Assembly (NCBI RefSeq): GCF_000364625.1
Contig: NZ_KB822610.1
Location: forward strand, 45,827 to 109,826
DNA: 64,000 bases
Origin: Pseudomonas thermotolerans DSM 14292
GTDB lineage: Bacteria; Pseudomonadota; Gammaproteobacteria; Pseudomonadales; Pseudomonadaceae
Direction: 5' to 3'
In this document: positions 38,149 through 46,061 of the stretch, piece by piece
Layout of the letters: the number at the start of each line of letters is the position of its first letter
Position numbering within the stretch: the stretch's first letter is position 1
Translations under genes and position numbers: made by a program
Notes under the pieces: generated by a model
The model's database searches: none
Told to the model about the DNA's origin: nothing
The model's input: only the letters and a program-made list of their open reading frames with translations

Positions 38149-39708
38149 ATGAACCTCCCCAACCTCTTCCCCTTCCTCCACTGGCTGCCCTCCACCCGCC
38201 CGCGCACTCTCGGCCGCGACGCACTGGTGGGGCTGACCGGCGCCATCCTCGCCCTGCCGCAATCCATCGCCTATGCGCTGATCGCCGGGCTGCCGGCGGA
38301 ATACGGGCTCTACGCGGCGGTGGTTCCGGTGATCGTCGCCTGCCTCTGGGGCTCGTCGCTGCACCTGATCTGCGGGCCCACGGCGGCCATCTCGGTGGTG
38401 CTGTTCGCCAGCGTCAGCCCGCTGGCCCTGCCCGGCAGCCAGGACTACATCGGCCTGGTGCTGCTGCTGACCTTCATCGCCGGCGCCTTCCAGTGGCTGC
38501 TGGGGGTGCTGCGCTTCGGCGTCCTCGCCAACTTCGTCTCGCAGTCGGTGGTGCTCGGCTTCACCCTCGGCGCGGCGCTGGTGATCGCCCTCGGCCAGGT
38601 GCCCAACCTGCTGGGCCTGGCCAACCTAGAAGGCCGCGCCACCGCCTGGCAGACCATGCTGCAACTGATCGAACACGTGCGCGAAGTGCACTGGCCTTCG
38701 CTGCTGGTGGCGGTCCTGACCCTTGGCCTGTCCGTCCTGATACGAGCCCTGTGGCCGCGCCTGCCGGCGCTGCTGATCGGCATCGCCGCCGGCAGCCTGC
38801 TGGTGGCGGCGCTGCCCGACGTCTTCGCCGGCGTCGAGCTGGTGACGCCGTTCAGCGGCAGCCTGCCGCCACTGGCCGCGATCCGCTTCGATGCCGAGAC
38901 CATCCTGCGCCTGCTGCCCTCGGCCGTGGCCTGCGGCCTGCTCGGGCTGGTCACCAGCCTGTCCATTGCCCGCGCCCTGGCCAGCCAGTCCGGGCAGGTG
39001 CTGGACGCCAACCGGGAAACCCGTGGCCAGGGCCTGTCCAACATGGTCGGCGCCTGGTTCTCCGGCTACCTCTCGGCGGGCTCCTTCACCCGCTCCGCGC
39101 TGAACCTCCAGGCCGGCGCCCGCTCGCCCCTGGCCGGGGTGTTCTCGGCGCTCTGGGTGGCGCTCTTCGCCCTGCTCGGCGCACGCCTGATCGCCCATAT
39201 CCCGCTGCCGGCCATGGCGGCGAGCATCCTGCTGATCTGCTGGGGGCTGCTGGATAGGCGCGGCATCCGCCAACTCTGGCGGGTCAGCCGGGCGGAATTC
39301 GCGGTGATGGCGCTGACCTGCGCCGCCACCCTGCTGCTGGAGTTGCAGACGGCCATCTACGCCGGAGTGCTGGCGTCGCTGTTCTTCTACCTCAAGCGCA
39401 CCTCGCGGCCACGGGTGCTGCAGGCGAAGGAGGGCGACGACGAGGTGCTGCGCATCGAAGGCTCGATCTTCTTCGGCGCCTGCCCCTACCTGCAACGGCT
39501 GATCCAGCGCAGCCGCGCCGGACGCCTGGTGCTGGACGCCCACCACGTGAACTTCATCGACTACGCCGGGGTGAGCATGCTGCACGATGAAGCCCGGCGC
39601 CTCGGCGGCGAAGGCCGCAGCCTGGTGCTGCGCCGCGCCCGGCCACAGGTGGAGCGGGAACTGCGCAAGCTGGAGGACGAGCGCAGCAGCCTGGTGATCG
39701 AAACGTAG
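38149..39708 (+). CDS. SulP family anion transporter with STAS domain
   Basis: The 519-aa protein has about ten to twelve membrane helices with SulP signatures (GAILALPQSIAYALIAGLPA, YGLYAAVVPVIVACLWGSS, GPTAAISVVLFASVSP). A C-terminal STAS domain follows (VLDAHHVNFIDYAGVSMLHD). The start at 38149 is chosen; the frame is open further left, but that extension encodes repeat DNA (PLPPGEGWGEG). The position after betC and the choline-binding protein suggests a role in moving the sulfate released from choline-O-sulfate, or in choline-sulfate entry; this is inference. Confidence 0.9.
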   Translation: MNLPNLFPFLHWLPSTRPRTLGRDALVGLTGAILALPQSIAYALIAGLPAEYGLYAAVVPVIVACLWGSSLHLICGPTAAISVVLFASVSPLALPGSQDYIGLVLLLTFIAGAFQWLLGVLRFGVLANFVSQSVVLGFTLGAALVIALGQVPNLLGLANLEGRATAWQTMLQLIEHVREVHWPSLLVAVLTLGLSVLIRALWPRLPALLIGIAAGSLLVAALPDVFAGVELVTPFSGSLPPLAAIRFDAETILRLLPSAVACGLLGLVTSLSIARALASQSGQVLDANRETRGQGLSNMVGAWFSGYLSAGSFTRSALNLQAGARSPLAGVFSALWVALFALLGARLIAHIPLPAMAASILLICWGLLDRRGIRQLWRVSRAEFAVMALTCAATLLLELQTAIYAGVLASLFFYLKRTSRPRVLQAKEGDDEVLRIEGSIFFGACPYLQRLIQRSRAGRLVLDAHHVNFIDYAGVSMLHDEARRLGGEGRSLVLRRARPQVERELRKLEDERSSLVIET

Positions 39709-39845
39709 AAGTGCGTTGCAACCGGTCTCGAATGAGCTTGATGACCCGTCTCCTCCACGCCAGACTCATGCGGAAAAATCGATCCTAGACTGGAAATACT
39801 TGCCCGCTGATCACGAATCGCTTTTGTCAGGAGCGGCTGTTTTTG

Positions 39846-39919
39846 GATCCCCGCGTTCGCGGGGATGACAGTCGGGCAACGGTGTTTCGTTCACGTCATC
39901 CCCGCGAACGCGGGGACCC
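39846..39919. repeat. Inverted pair of CCCCGCG-type intergenic repeats
   Basis: ATCCCCGCGTTCGCGGGGAT (39847-39866) and ATCCCCGCGAACGCGGGG (39898-39915) are each palindromic. With their TGACA/CGTCA flanks they form a larger inverted repeat with a ~20-bp centre. It lies between sulP and a LysR gene and could end sulP transcription. This family differs from the CCCTCACCC repeats nearby. Confidence 0.7.
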
Positions 39920-39958
39920 AATAAAACGCACTCAAAGCCCCCACCAGAGCCCGGCCCG

Positions 39959-40849
39959 ATGAAAACCACCCTCGACGAACTCCAGGCCTTCACCACGGTG
40001 GTCGACAGCGGCTCGATCAGCGCCGCCGCCGAACACCTGGGCCAGACCGCCTCGGGCGTCAGCCGGGCGCTCGCCCGCCTGGAGGACAAGCTGGAAGTCA
40101 CCCTGCTGCGCCGCACCACCCGGCGCCTGGAGCTGACCGAGGAGGGTGAGGCATTTCTCGTCCAGGCACGGCGCATCCTCGCCAGCGTCGAAGACGCCGA
40201 GGAGCAGATGCGCGTGCGCCGCCAGAAGCCGGCCGGGCGCCTGCGGGTCAACACCGCCTCGCCGTTCATGCTGCATGTGATCGTGCCGCTGATCGGCGGC
40301 TTCCGCGCCCGCTACCCGGAGATCGAACTGGAACTGCACAGCAGCGACCAGATCATCGACCTGCTGGAACAACGCACCGACGTGGCCATCCGCATCGGTC
40401 CGCTCGGCGACTCCACCCTGCACGCGCGACCGCTGTGCCACAGCCGCCGGCGCGTGCTGGCCAGCCCGGCCTACCTGGAGCGCCACGGCACACCGCGCAC
40501 TGTGGAGGAGCTGGCCGGGCACAGCCTGATCGGCTTCACCCAGCCGGACAGCCTCAACGACTGGCCATTGCGCCACGCCCTCGGCGAGCGCTGGCGCATC
40601 GCCCCGTCGATCCGCGCCTCCAGCGGCGACACCGTGCGCCTGCTGGCATTGGCCGGCGAGGGGCTGGCCTGCCTGTCGGACTTCATGACCGACGCCGACC
40701 GCGAGCGCGGCGACCTGGTCGAGGTGCTGGCCGAACACCGCGTCGAAGTGCGCCAGCCGATCCACGCGGTGTACTACCGCAACACCGCGCTGGCTTCGCG
40801 GATCGCCTGTTTTCTCGATTACCTGAGTGAGCATTTGCGGGCCAAGTAA
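39959..40849 (+). CDS. LysR family transcriptional regulator
   Basis: The 296-aa protein has the HTH VVDSGSISAAAEHLGQTASG VSRALARLE and a co-inducer domain of the DmlR/YafC-like subgroup (TASPFMLHVIVPLIGGFRARYP and LLALAGEGLACLSDFMTD). The target is unknown; it stands alone between two repeat blocks. It could regulate sulP upstream or act elsewhere. The start at 39959 gives the conventional MKTTLDELQAF beginning. Confidence 0.88.
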   Translation: MKTTLDELQAFTTVVDSGSISAAAEHLGQTASGVSRALARLEDKLEVTLLRRTTRRLELTEEGEAFLVQARRILASVEDAEEQMRVRRQKPAGRLRVNTASPFMLHVIVPLIGGFRARYPEIELELHSSDQIIDLLEQRTDVAIRIGPLGDSTLHARPLCHSRRRVLASPAYLERHGTPRTVEELAGHSLIGFTQPDSLNDWPLRHALGERWRIAPSIRASSGDTVRLLALAGEGLACLSDFMTDADRERGDLVEVLAEHRVEVRQPIHAVYYRNTALASRIACFLDYLSEHLRAK

Positions 40850-40867
40850 AGGGGGAACGAAACACCG

Positions 40868-40990
40868 CCCCTCACCCCAGCCCTCTCCCATAAATGGGAG
40901 AGGGGGCAGATCGGAGTTGCGGTTATGTCACTGTGCCCACCGACACCTCGGACAGCCCCCTCTCCCCCTGGGAGAGGGTTGGGGTGAGGG
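40868..40990. repeat. REPIN-like intergenic repeat doublet 3 (inverted relative to doublets 1 and 2)
   Basis: The left unit (40868-40908) reads CCCCTCACCCCAGCCCTCTC and corresponds to the inverted right unit of doublets 1 and 2. The right unit (40956-40990) ends GGGAGAGGGTTGGGGTGAGG and corresponds to their inverted left unit. The whole doublet has therefore been inserted in the opposite orientation. Confidence 0.75.
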
Positions 40991-41082
40991 ACCGAACGTC
41001 AAGCAAGTACAGCCTTTCCGCCCCCCACCCACAAACTCCCAACCCACCTCCCCAAACGACAATCTCCTCCCCAAGCTTGGCC

Positions 41083-41136
41083 TCATGAATTTTATCGTGT
41101 ATTTTTTCATGAAATTAAATAAACAGAATTTCATGA
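41083..41136 (+). promoter_or_regulatory. Three evenly phased TCATGA palindromes upstream of the FAD oxidase
   Basis: TCATGA occurs at 41083-41088, 41107-41112 and 41131-41136, exactly 24 bp apart, in an AT-rich patch. The last two extend to TCATGAAATT and AATTTCATGA, a perfect 10-bp inverted repeat with a 10-bp spacer. The third overlaps the ribosome site (GAGG) of the gene starting at 41144. It is a candidate operator for the cupin-XRE regulator encoded downstream. Confidence 0.6.
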
Positions 41137-41143
41137 GGCCGCC

Positions 41144-42430
41144 ATGTTCAAGCAATCCGCCCAGCATGTCGCCAGCTACTACGCCGGCACCTTTCCCGCC
41201 GCCATCCCGCTGCGCCCCACCCTGCAAGGCCATGAAGACTGCGACGTGGTGATCGTCGGTGCTGGCTTCAGCGGCCTGCATACCGGGCTGCGCCTGGCTC
41301 TGGCCGGCAAGCGGGTGGTGCTGATCGAGGCCAGTCGGGTGGCCTGGGCAGCTTCCGGACGCAACGGCGGCCAGGCCCTGCCCGGCTGGTCCTGCGACCT
41401 GCCGCCCCTGGAGAAGGCCCTCGGCTACGAACGCGCCCGGGAACTCTGGGAGAGCATGCGCTGGGCCACCGCCGAGCTGCGCGAGCTGCCGCAGCGGCAT
41501 GGCTTCGACGTCGACTACCGGGTCGGCAGCCTGTGGACCGCGGTGCTGCCGCGCCGGGTGCGGCTGCTCGAGGAAGCCCAGGAGGAAGCCGCCCGCAAGT
41601 GGGACTGCGAGCTGCGCCTGATCGGCAAGGACGAGCTGCCGGAATGGATCGCCAGCCCGCGCTACCAGGCTGCCCTCTACGATCCCGAGGGCGCCCACCT
41701 CAACCCGCTGAAGCTGGCTCTGGGTCTGGCCGAGGCCATCGAGCGCGCCGGCGGGCGCATCTATGAGCAGAGCCGTGCGCTGGAATGGCGGCAAAGCGGC
41801 GACGGCTATCGGGTGCGCACCGAGAAAGGCGAGGTGCAGGGCGACGTCCTGGTGCTGGCCTGCAATGCCTATATCGACCGCCTCGACCGCGCGCTGTCGG
41901 CCCGCCTGCTGCCGGTGGGCTCGTTCATCGTGGCCACCGAGCCGCTGGACCCGGAGCAGGCCCGAGCGCTGCTGCCGCGCAACAGCTGCGTGATCGACAA
42001 CCAGTTCGTTCCCGACTACTTCCGCCTGTCGTCAGACAACCGCCTGCTGTTCGGTGGCGGCTGCACCTACCTGGGCGGCCTGCCCAGGGACTTCGCCGCC
42101 GCCATGCGCCCCAACCTGGAGCGGGTCTTCCCGCAGCTGCGCGGGGTGCGCATCGAGTACGGCTGGGGTGGGCACATCGACTGCACCCTGCGGCGTACTC
42201 CGGACGTCGGGCGCAGTGGCCAGAAATACTGGCTGCAGGGCTTCTCCGGCCACGGCGTGCTGCCCACCCTGGCCGCCGCGCGGGCTGTCGCCGACGCCAT
42301 CCTCGGCGACGACCGCCTGCTGGAGCTCTACCAGGGCCTGGACAACCCGCGCTTCCCCGGCGGCGACCTGCTGCGCGCCCCGATGGAGGCGATCGGCAAG
42401 GCCTGGTACCGGCTGCGCGACAGCCTCTGA
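41144..42430 (+). CDS. FAD-dependent oxidoreductase, gamma-glutamylputrescine oxidase-like (PuuB/PauB family)
   Basis: The 428-aa DAO-type flavoenzyme has the dinucleotide-binding motif CDVVIVGAGFSGLHTGLRLA followed by VVLIEASRVAWAASGRNGGQ, the segment typical of PuuB-like oxidases. A C-terminal GWGGHIDCTLRRTPDVGR and QGFSGHGVLPTLAAARAVAD complete the FAD site. It should oxidise a gamma-glutamylated amine or related secondary amine with release of H2O2. It heads a three-gene set with a cupin-XRE regulator and a glutamine synthetase-like ligase. Confidence 0.88.
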   Translation: MFKQSAQHVASYYAGTFPAAIPLRPTLQGHEDCDVVIVGAGFSGLHTGLRLALAGKRVVLIEASRVAWAASGRNGGQALPGWSCDLPPLEKALGYERARELWESMRWATAELRELPQRHGFDVDYRVGSLWTAVLPRRVRLLEEAQEEAARKWDCELRLIGKDELPEWIASPRYQAALYDPEGAHLNPLKLALGLAEAIERAGGRIYEQSRALEWRQSGDGYRVRTEKGEVQGDVLVLACNAYIDRLDRALSARLLPVGSFIVATEPLDPEQARALLPRNSCVIDNQFVPDYFRLSSDNRLLFGGGCTYLGGLPRDFAAAMRPNLERVFPQLRGVRIEYGWGGHIDCTLRRTPDVGRSGQKYWLQGFSGHGVLPTLAAARAVADAILGDDRLLELYQGLDNPRFPGGDLLRAPMEAIGKAWYRLRDSL

Positions 42431-42447
42431 TACGAATGCGCCTGTAG

Positions 42448-42475
42448 GGTGGAAAACCGCGAAGCGTTTTCCACC
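42448..42475 (+). repeat. Perfect 10-bp hairpin between the FAD oxidase and regulator genes
   Basis: GGTGGAAAAC (42448-42457) pairs with GTTTTCCACC (42466-42475) around an 8-nt loop CGCGAAGC. This resembles an intergenic repeat common in some Pseudomonas genomes. It may lower downstream expression or protect the upstream mRNA end. Confidence 0.6.
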
Positions 42476-42510
42476 GCCACACGGCCCCAACGAGCAACAC
42501 AGGAACCCCG

Positions 42511-43068
42511 ATGAACCAGCAGGAAGAAATCGAAGGTCTGGCGATCCTGATCCGCGACCTGCGCAAGCACAAGAACGTCACCCTCGGCGAGCTGGCCGCA
42601 CGCATCGACCGCTCGGTGGGCTTCCTCTCCCAGGTCGAGCGCGGCCTGTCGCGCCCCACCGTCGCCGACCTCACCGCGATCAGCGAAGCGCTCGGCGTGC
42701 CGACCACCTACTTCTACAACCCCGGCCGGCCGCGCGAGCTGCGCTGGGTGACCCGCCCCGGCGAGCGGCGCACGCTGTACTACGCCGGCGGCATCACCGA
42801 CGTGCTGGTCTCGCCGACCATGTCCGGCGGCTTCTCCATGCTGGAAAGCCACCTCGAACCCGGCGCCACCAGCGGCACCGGGCACCTCGACGACAGCTCG
42901 GAGCAAGGCGGCTACGTCCTCGAGGGCGAGCTGACCATCTGGCACGGCGAGGACGCCGAGCCGGTCACCCTCGGCCCCGGCGACGCCTTCCAGCTGCCGC
43001 CGCACGCCAAGTTCCGCTACGCCAACCGCACCGACAAGCCCGCCAGAGTGCTCTGGGTCTTCACCTGA
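42511..43068 (+). CDS. XRE-cupin transcriptional regulator (PuuR/PauR family)
   Basis: The 185-aa regulator has an N-terminal XRE helix-turn-helix (VTLGELAARIDRSVGFLSQV ERGLSRP) and a C-terminal cupin sensor (SEQGGYVLEGELTIWHGEDA, then LGPGDAFQLPPHAKFRYAN). This is the layout of PuuR/PauR, which repress polyamine catabolism. Its place between the oxidase and ligase genes supports local control. ACAGGAACCCCG precedes the ATG. Confidence 0.9.
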   Translation: MNQQEEIEGLAILIRDLRKHKNVTLGELAARIDRSVGFLSQVERGLSRPTVADLTAISEALGVPTTYFYNPGRPRELRWVTRPGERRTLYYAGGITDVLVSPTMSGGFSMLESHLEPGATSGTGHLDDSSEQGGYVLEGELTIWHGEDAEPVTLGPGDAFQLPPHAKFRYANRTDKPARVLWVFT

Positions 43069-43105
43069 GGCCCCCGGCCATCGCATCGCAAGGATCCCAT
43101 TGACA

Positions 43106-44452
43106 ATGACAACCAGCCATCCCGACCTGCTCAGCGAAGTCCGCGCTTTCCGCGCCGGGCATCCCGAGGTGCGCTACGTCGACCTGATCAGCCTGGACAT
43201 CCCCGGGCACTTCTACGGCAAGCGCTACCCGGTGGAGATGCTCGAGAAGGTGGCCGCCGGCGCCCCCTTGAAGCTGCCGCAGAACTGCGTGCTGCTCGGC
43301 GCCCAGGGTGGCCTGCACCCGATCGGCGACTACTGCTTCCATGACGGCGACCCGGATGCCCCACGGCGCCTGATTCCCGGCACCCTCAAGCCGGTGCGCT
43401 GGGAAGCGCAGCCCCTTGGCCAGATGCTGATCAGCTCCGACGGCACCGAGTCGCCCATCGAATTCGAGCCCCGCGAGGTGCTGGCCCGGGTACTCGAGCG
43501 CCTGGAAGCCCGCGGCATCCGCCCGGTGGTGGCCTTCGAGCTGGAGTTCTACCTGTTCGACCGCGCCCTCAAGGACGGCCTGCCGCAGTTCCCCCGCGAC
43601 CCGCTGACCGGCGACGAGGACGACCAGCCGAACATGCACATCGAGCGCCTGTCGCGCTTCTCCGGCGTGCTCCACGAAATCGTCGAGGCGGCCCGCGAGC
43701 AGGACGTGGATGCCAACGTGATCACCGCCGAGTTGGGCCCCGGGCAGTTCGAGATCAACTTCGGGCACAGCGCCGACGGCCTGCAGGCCGCCGACTGGGC
43801 CGCGCTGTTCTGCCGCAGCACCCGTGGCGTGGCCCTGAAGCACGGCTATCGGGCCAGCTTCATGAGCAAGCCCTACCTGAACGCCCCGGGCAGCGGCATG
43901 CACGTGCACGTCAGTCTCTACGACCGCGACGGCAACAACCTGCTCGCCGCCGACGGGCAGCGTCCGCTGCGCCATGCGGTGGCCGGCTGTCTGGAGCTGC
44001 TGCCGCACTGCATGCCGATCTTCGCCGCCAATCACAACGCCTTCCGCCGCTACGGCGCCATGGTCAACGCGGCGAGCCGCGCCAGCTGGGGCTTCGAGGA
44101 CCGCGACGCGTGCCTACGCATCCCCGAGTCGGACGCCCGCAACCTGCGCATCGAGCACCGCCTGGCCGGCGCCGACGCCAACCCCTACCTGGTCCTGGCA
44201 GCCATCCTGAGCGGCATTGAGCACGGCCTGGACAAGCGTCTGGAGCCCATAGCCCCGCTCAACCAGGACCGTTCCAGCGGCATCGACTTTCCCAAGGACA
44301 TGCTCGGCGCAGTGGCGGCCATGGAGCATCATCCGGTGGTGCGCGACAAGCTGGGCAGCGAGTTCGTCTTCGTCTACTGCGAGAACAAGCGCCACGACCA
44401 TCTGGATTTCATGAGCGAAATCAGCGCCCGCGAGTACCGCTGGTTCCTCTGA
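43106..44452 (+). CDS. Glutamine synthetase family ligase (gamma-glutamylpolyamine synthetase-like, PauA/PuuA)
   Basis: The 448-aa protein has glutamine synthetase folds: the glutamate/metal block PVVAFELEFYLFD, LGPGQFEINFGHSADGLQAA, MSKPYLNAPGSGMHVHVSLY and the ATP-site ASRASWGFEDRDACLRIPES plus NLRIEHRLAGADANPYLVLA. It is probably a gamma-glutamyl-amine ligase rather than GlnA, given length and neighbours. An in-frame TTG at 43100 sits closer to AAGGA and could be the real start. The aldehyde dehydrogenase and hydrolase steps of the pathway are not in the window. Confidence 0.88.
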   Translation: MTTSHPDLLSEVRAFRAGHPEVRYVDLISLDIPGHFYGKRYPVEMLEKVAAGAPLKLPQNCVLLGAQGGLHPIGDYCFHDGDPDAPRRLIPGTLKPVRWEAQPLGQMLISSDGTESPIEFEPREVLARVLERLEARGIRPVVAFELEFYLFDRALKDGLPQFPRDPLTGDEDDQPNMHIERLSRFSGVLHEIVEAAREQDVDANVITAELGPGQFEINFGHSADGLQAADWAALFCRSTRGVALKHGYRASFMSKPYLNAPGSGMHVHVSLYDRDGNNLLAADGQRPLRHAVAGCLELLPHCMPIFAANHNAFRRYGAMVNAASRASWGFEDRDACLRIPESDARNLRIEHRLAGADANPYLVLAAILSGIEHGLDKRLEPIAPLNQDRSSGIDFPKDMLGAVAAMEHHPVVRDKLGSEFVFVYCENKRHDHLDFMSEISAREYRWFL

Positions 44453-44460
44453 AAGGACGA

Positions 44461-44482
44461 CGGCCCGGCAAGAGCCGGGCCG
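44461..44482. terminator. Hairpin between the ligase gene and pbpG
   Basis: CGGCCCGGC (44461-44469) pairs with GCCGGGCCG (44474-44482) around AAGA, a strong 9-bp stem. It lies between two convergent genes and may serve both strands; T-runs are weak. Confidence 0.6.
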
Positions 44483-44507
44483 GCGGGGAGGGTAGAAGGC
44501 CATGCCG

Positions 44508-45407
44508 TCAGCGGCTGGAGGCCTGGGCCAGGCGGGCCCGCTCGGCCTGGCGCTGCTGCTTGTAGGCCAGCGCCGCCGGGGCCACCGGGGTGACCCGACC
44601 GGTTTCCAGCCAGCGCTTGAGGCGTACCGCATCGGCCATGTGGGTGTACTTGCCGAAGGCATCGAGGACCACAAAGGCCACCGAGCGACCGGCCATCTGG
44701 GTGCGCATCACCAGGCAGTGGCCGGCCTTGTTGGTGAAGCCGGTCTTGCTGATCTGGATGCTCCAGTCCGGCTTGCGCACCAGGTTGTTGGTGTTGCGGA
44801 AGCCCAGGCTGTAGGCCGGCTTGCGGAAGCTCACGGTCTTTTCCGAGGTGGTGCTGAACTGGCCGATCAGTGGGTAGTCGCGGGTGGCCTTGAGCAGCTT
44901 GACCAGGTCGCTGGCAGTGGAGACGTTGGCCTCGGACAGCCCGGTGGGTTCCTGGTAGTGGGTGTGGCTCATGCCCAAGGCGCGGGCCTTGGCGTTCATC
45001 GCCGCGACGAAGACCGGCACGCCGCCCGGGTAGTGGTGGGCCAGGCTGGCGGCGGCACGGTTCTCCGAGGACATCAGAGTCAGCAGGAGCATTTCGCGGC
45101 GGCTGATCTCGCTGCCCAGCCGGACCCGCGAATAGACCCCGCGCATCTCCGGCACGTCGCGGATCACCACAGACAGCTGCTCGTCCAGCGGCTGCTTGGC
45201 GTCAAGCACCACCATGGCGGTCATCAGCTTGGTCACCGAGGCGATCGGCACCTGCAGGTCGGGATTGCTGGAGTAGAGGATCTGGTCGTTGTCGAGATCC
45301 ACCAGCAGAGCGCTGCCGGAGGCGAGCTCCTGGACCGGAGTAGCGGCCTGGGCGATCAGAGTCGCCGCCGCCAGCACGGCGCTGGCCAGGTAACGAAGGA
45401 TGTTCAC
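44508..45407 (-). CDS. pbpG: D-alanyl-D-alanine endopeptidase (PBP7 type)
   Basis: The 299-aa periplasmic S11 peptidase cleaves peptidoglycan cross-links. All three active-site motifs are visible: SVTK ([16 protein letters not shown]), SSEN ([18 protein letters not shown]) and KTG ([18 protein letters not shown]). The N-terminus [20 protein letters not shown] is a signal peptide; translation starts at GTG, the only fitting start. No C-terminal membrane amphipathic anchor like PBP5 is evident. Confidence 0.93.
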   Translation of the reverse strand: MNILRYLASAVLAAATLIAQAATPVQELASGSALLVDLDNDQILYSSNPDLQVPIASVTKLMTAMVVLDAKQPLDEQLSVVIRDVPEMRGVYSRVRLGSEISRREMLLLTLMSSENRAAASLAHHYPGGVPVFVAAMNAKARALGMSHTHYQEPTGLSEANVSTASDLVKLLKATRDYPLIGQFSTTSEKTVSFRKPAYSLGFRNTNNLVRKPDWSIQISKTGFTNKAGHCLVMRTQMAGRSVAFVVLDAFGKYTHMADAVRLKRWLETGRVTPVAPAALAYKQQRQAERARLAQASSR

Positions 45408-45500
45408 GTCGGGATTTCCGCTCTGGAGTAGAAGAAGGGGGCCAAAGCACTCCTTGCCGGCCCGCGCAGTATACGGGAAGCCTCGCCGACCGGCAGCCCA

Positions 45501-45531
45501 AGGTAAAGATCCGGGTAAAGACGTCTTTACC
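45501..45531. promoter_or_regulatory. 18-bp perfect palindrome with an extra half-site upstream of the CigR/RcnB-like gene
   Basis: GGTAAAGACGTCTTTACC at 45514-45531 is a perfect palindrome. The half-site GGTAAAGA also occurs at 45502-45509, 12 bp before its copy in the palindrome. It is a candidate response-regulator or repressor operator, ~87 bp before the downstream ATG; the regulator is unknown. Confidence 0.55.
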
Positions 45532-45617
45532 GAGGATAAATTCGCTGCCGGCGCTCACTAAGACTGTAGGACGCGCCACCCCAGGGCGCGCCAGAACCGT
45601 TCAAAAGGAGTCGCCCG

Positions 45618-46061
45618 ATGAAAGCAGCCAGTTCCCTCGCCGTCCTCTTCGGTCTGTTCCTGGCCGGCAGCAGCAGCCTGCTGCTGGCCGCCCCGGCCCA
45701 CCAGCCGCCCCAGCCGCAGCACCACGGGCAGGCCCACAAGGCGCTGGCCCGCCAGTTGCCCGGGCACACCCCACCGCCTGCCGTGCATCAGCCGATCCCG
45801 CCCCGGGATCTGGCGGCGCTACGCCACGCCTTCCGCCAGCGGAGCGGGCAGATCGGCCACGGCCCGGCGCTGCCGCCGGGGCTGCGCATCGAGCGCGGCA
45901 AGCCGCTGCCCAAGGGCTACGGCAAGCGTCTGGACGTCCATGCCCTACGCGGCCTGCCGCAGTACCACGGCTACGAGTGGCAGCGCGTCGGCCGCGACCT
46001 GGTACTGGTGAAGCGCAGCAACGGCGCGGTCTACGCCATCCTCGACAACGTCCTCGGCTAA
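45618..46061 (+). CDS. Small secreted CigR/RcnB-like protein
   Basis: The 147-aa protein has a signal peptide (MKAASSLAVLFGLFLAGSSS LLLA) and a His/Pro/Gln-rich segment (PAHQPPQPQHHGQAHKALAR). It ends in the RcnB/CigR-type domain with LPPGLRIERGKPLPKGYG, YEWQRVGRDLVLVKRSNGAVY and AILDNVLG. Relatives include periplasmic nickel/cobalt homeostasis protein RcnB and Salmonella CigR; the role here is unknown. The His-rich region could bind metal. AAAAGGAG precedes the ATG. Its stop overlaps the stop of the convergent transporter by 4 bp. Confidence 0.8.
   Translation: MKAASSLAVLFGLFLAGSSSLLLAAPAHQPPQPQHHGQAHKALARQLPGHTPPPAVHQPIPPRDLAALRHAFRQRSGQIGHGPALPPGLRIERGKPLPKGYGKRLDVHALRGLPQYHGYEWQRVGRDLVLVKRSNGAVYAILDNVLG

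Noticed and set aside
39846..39919. CRISPR-like repeat sequence (CCCCGCG...CGCGGGG resembles type I-E repeats)
   Set aside because: There are only two units, in inverted orientation, with no regular spacers and no cas genes. It fits a palindromic intergenic repeat.
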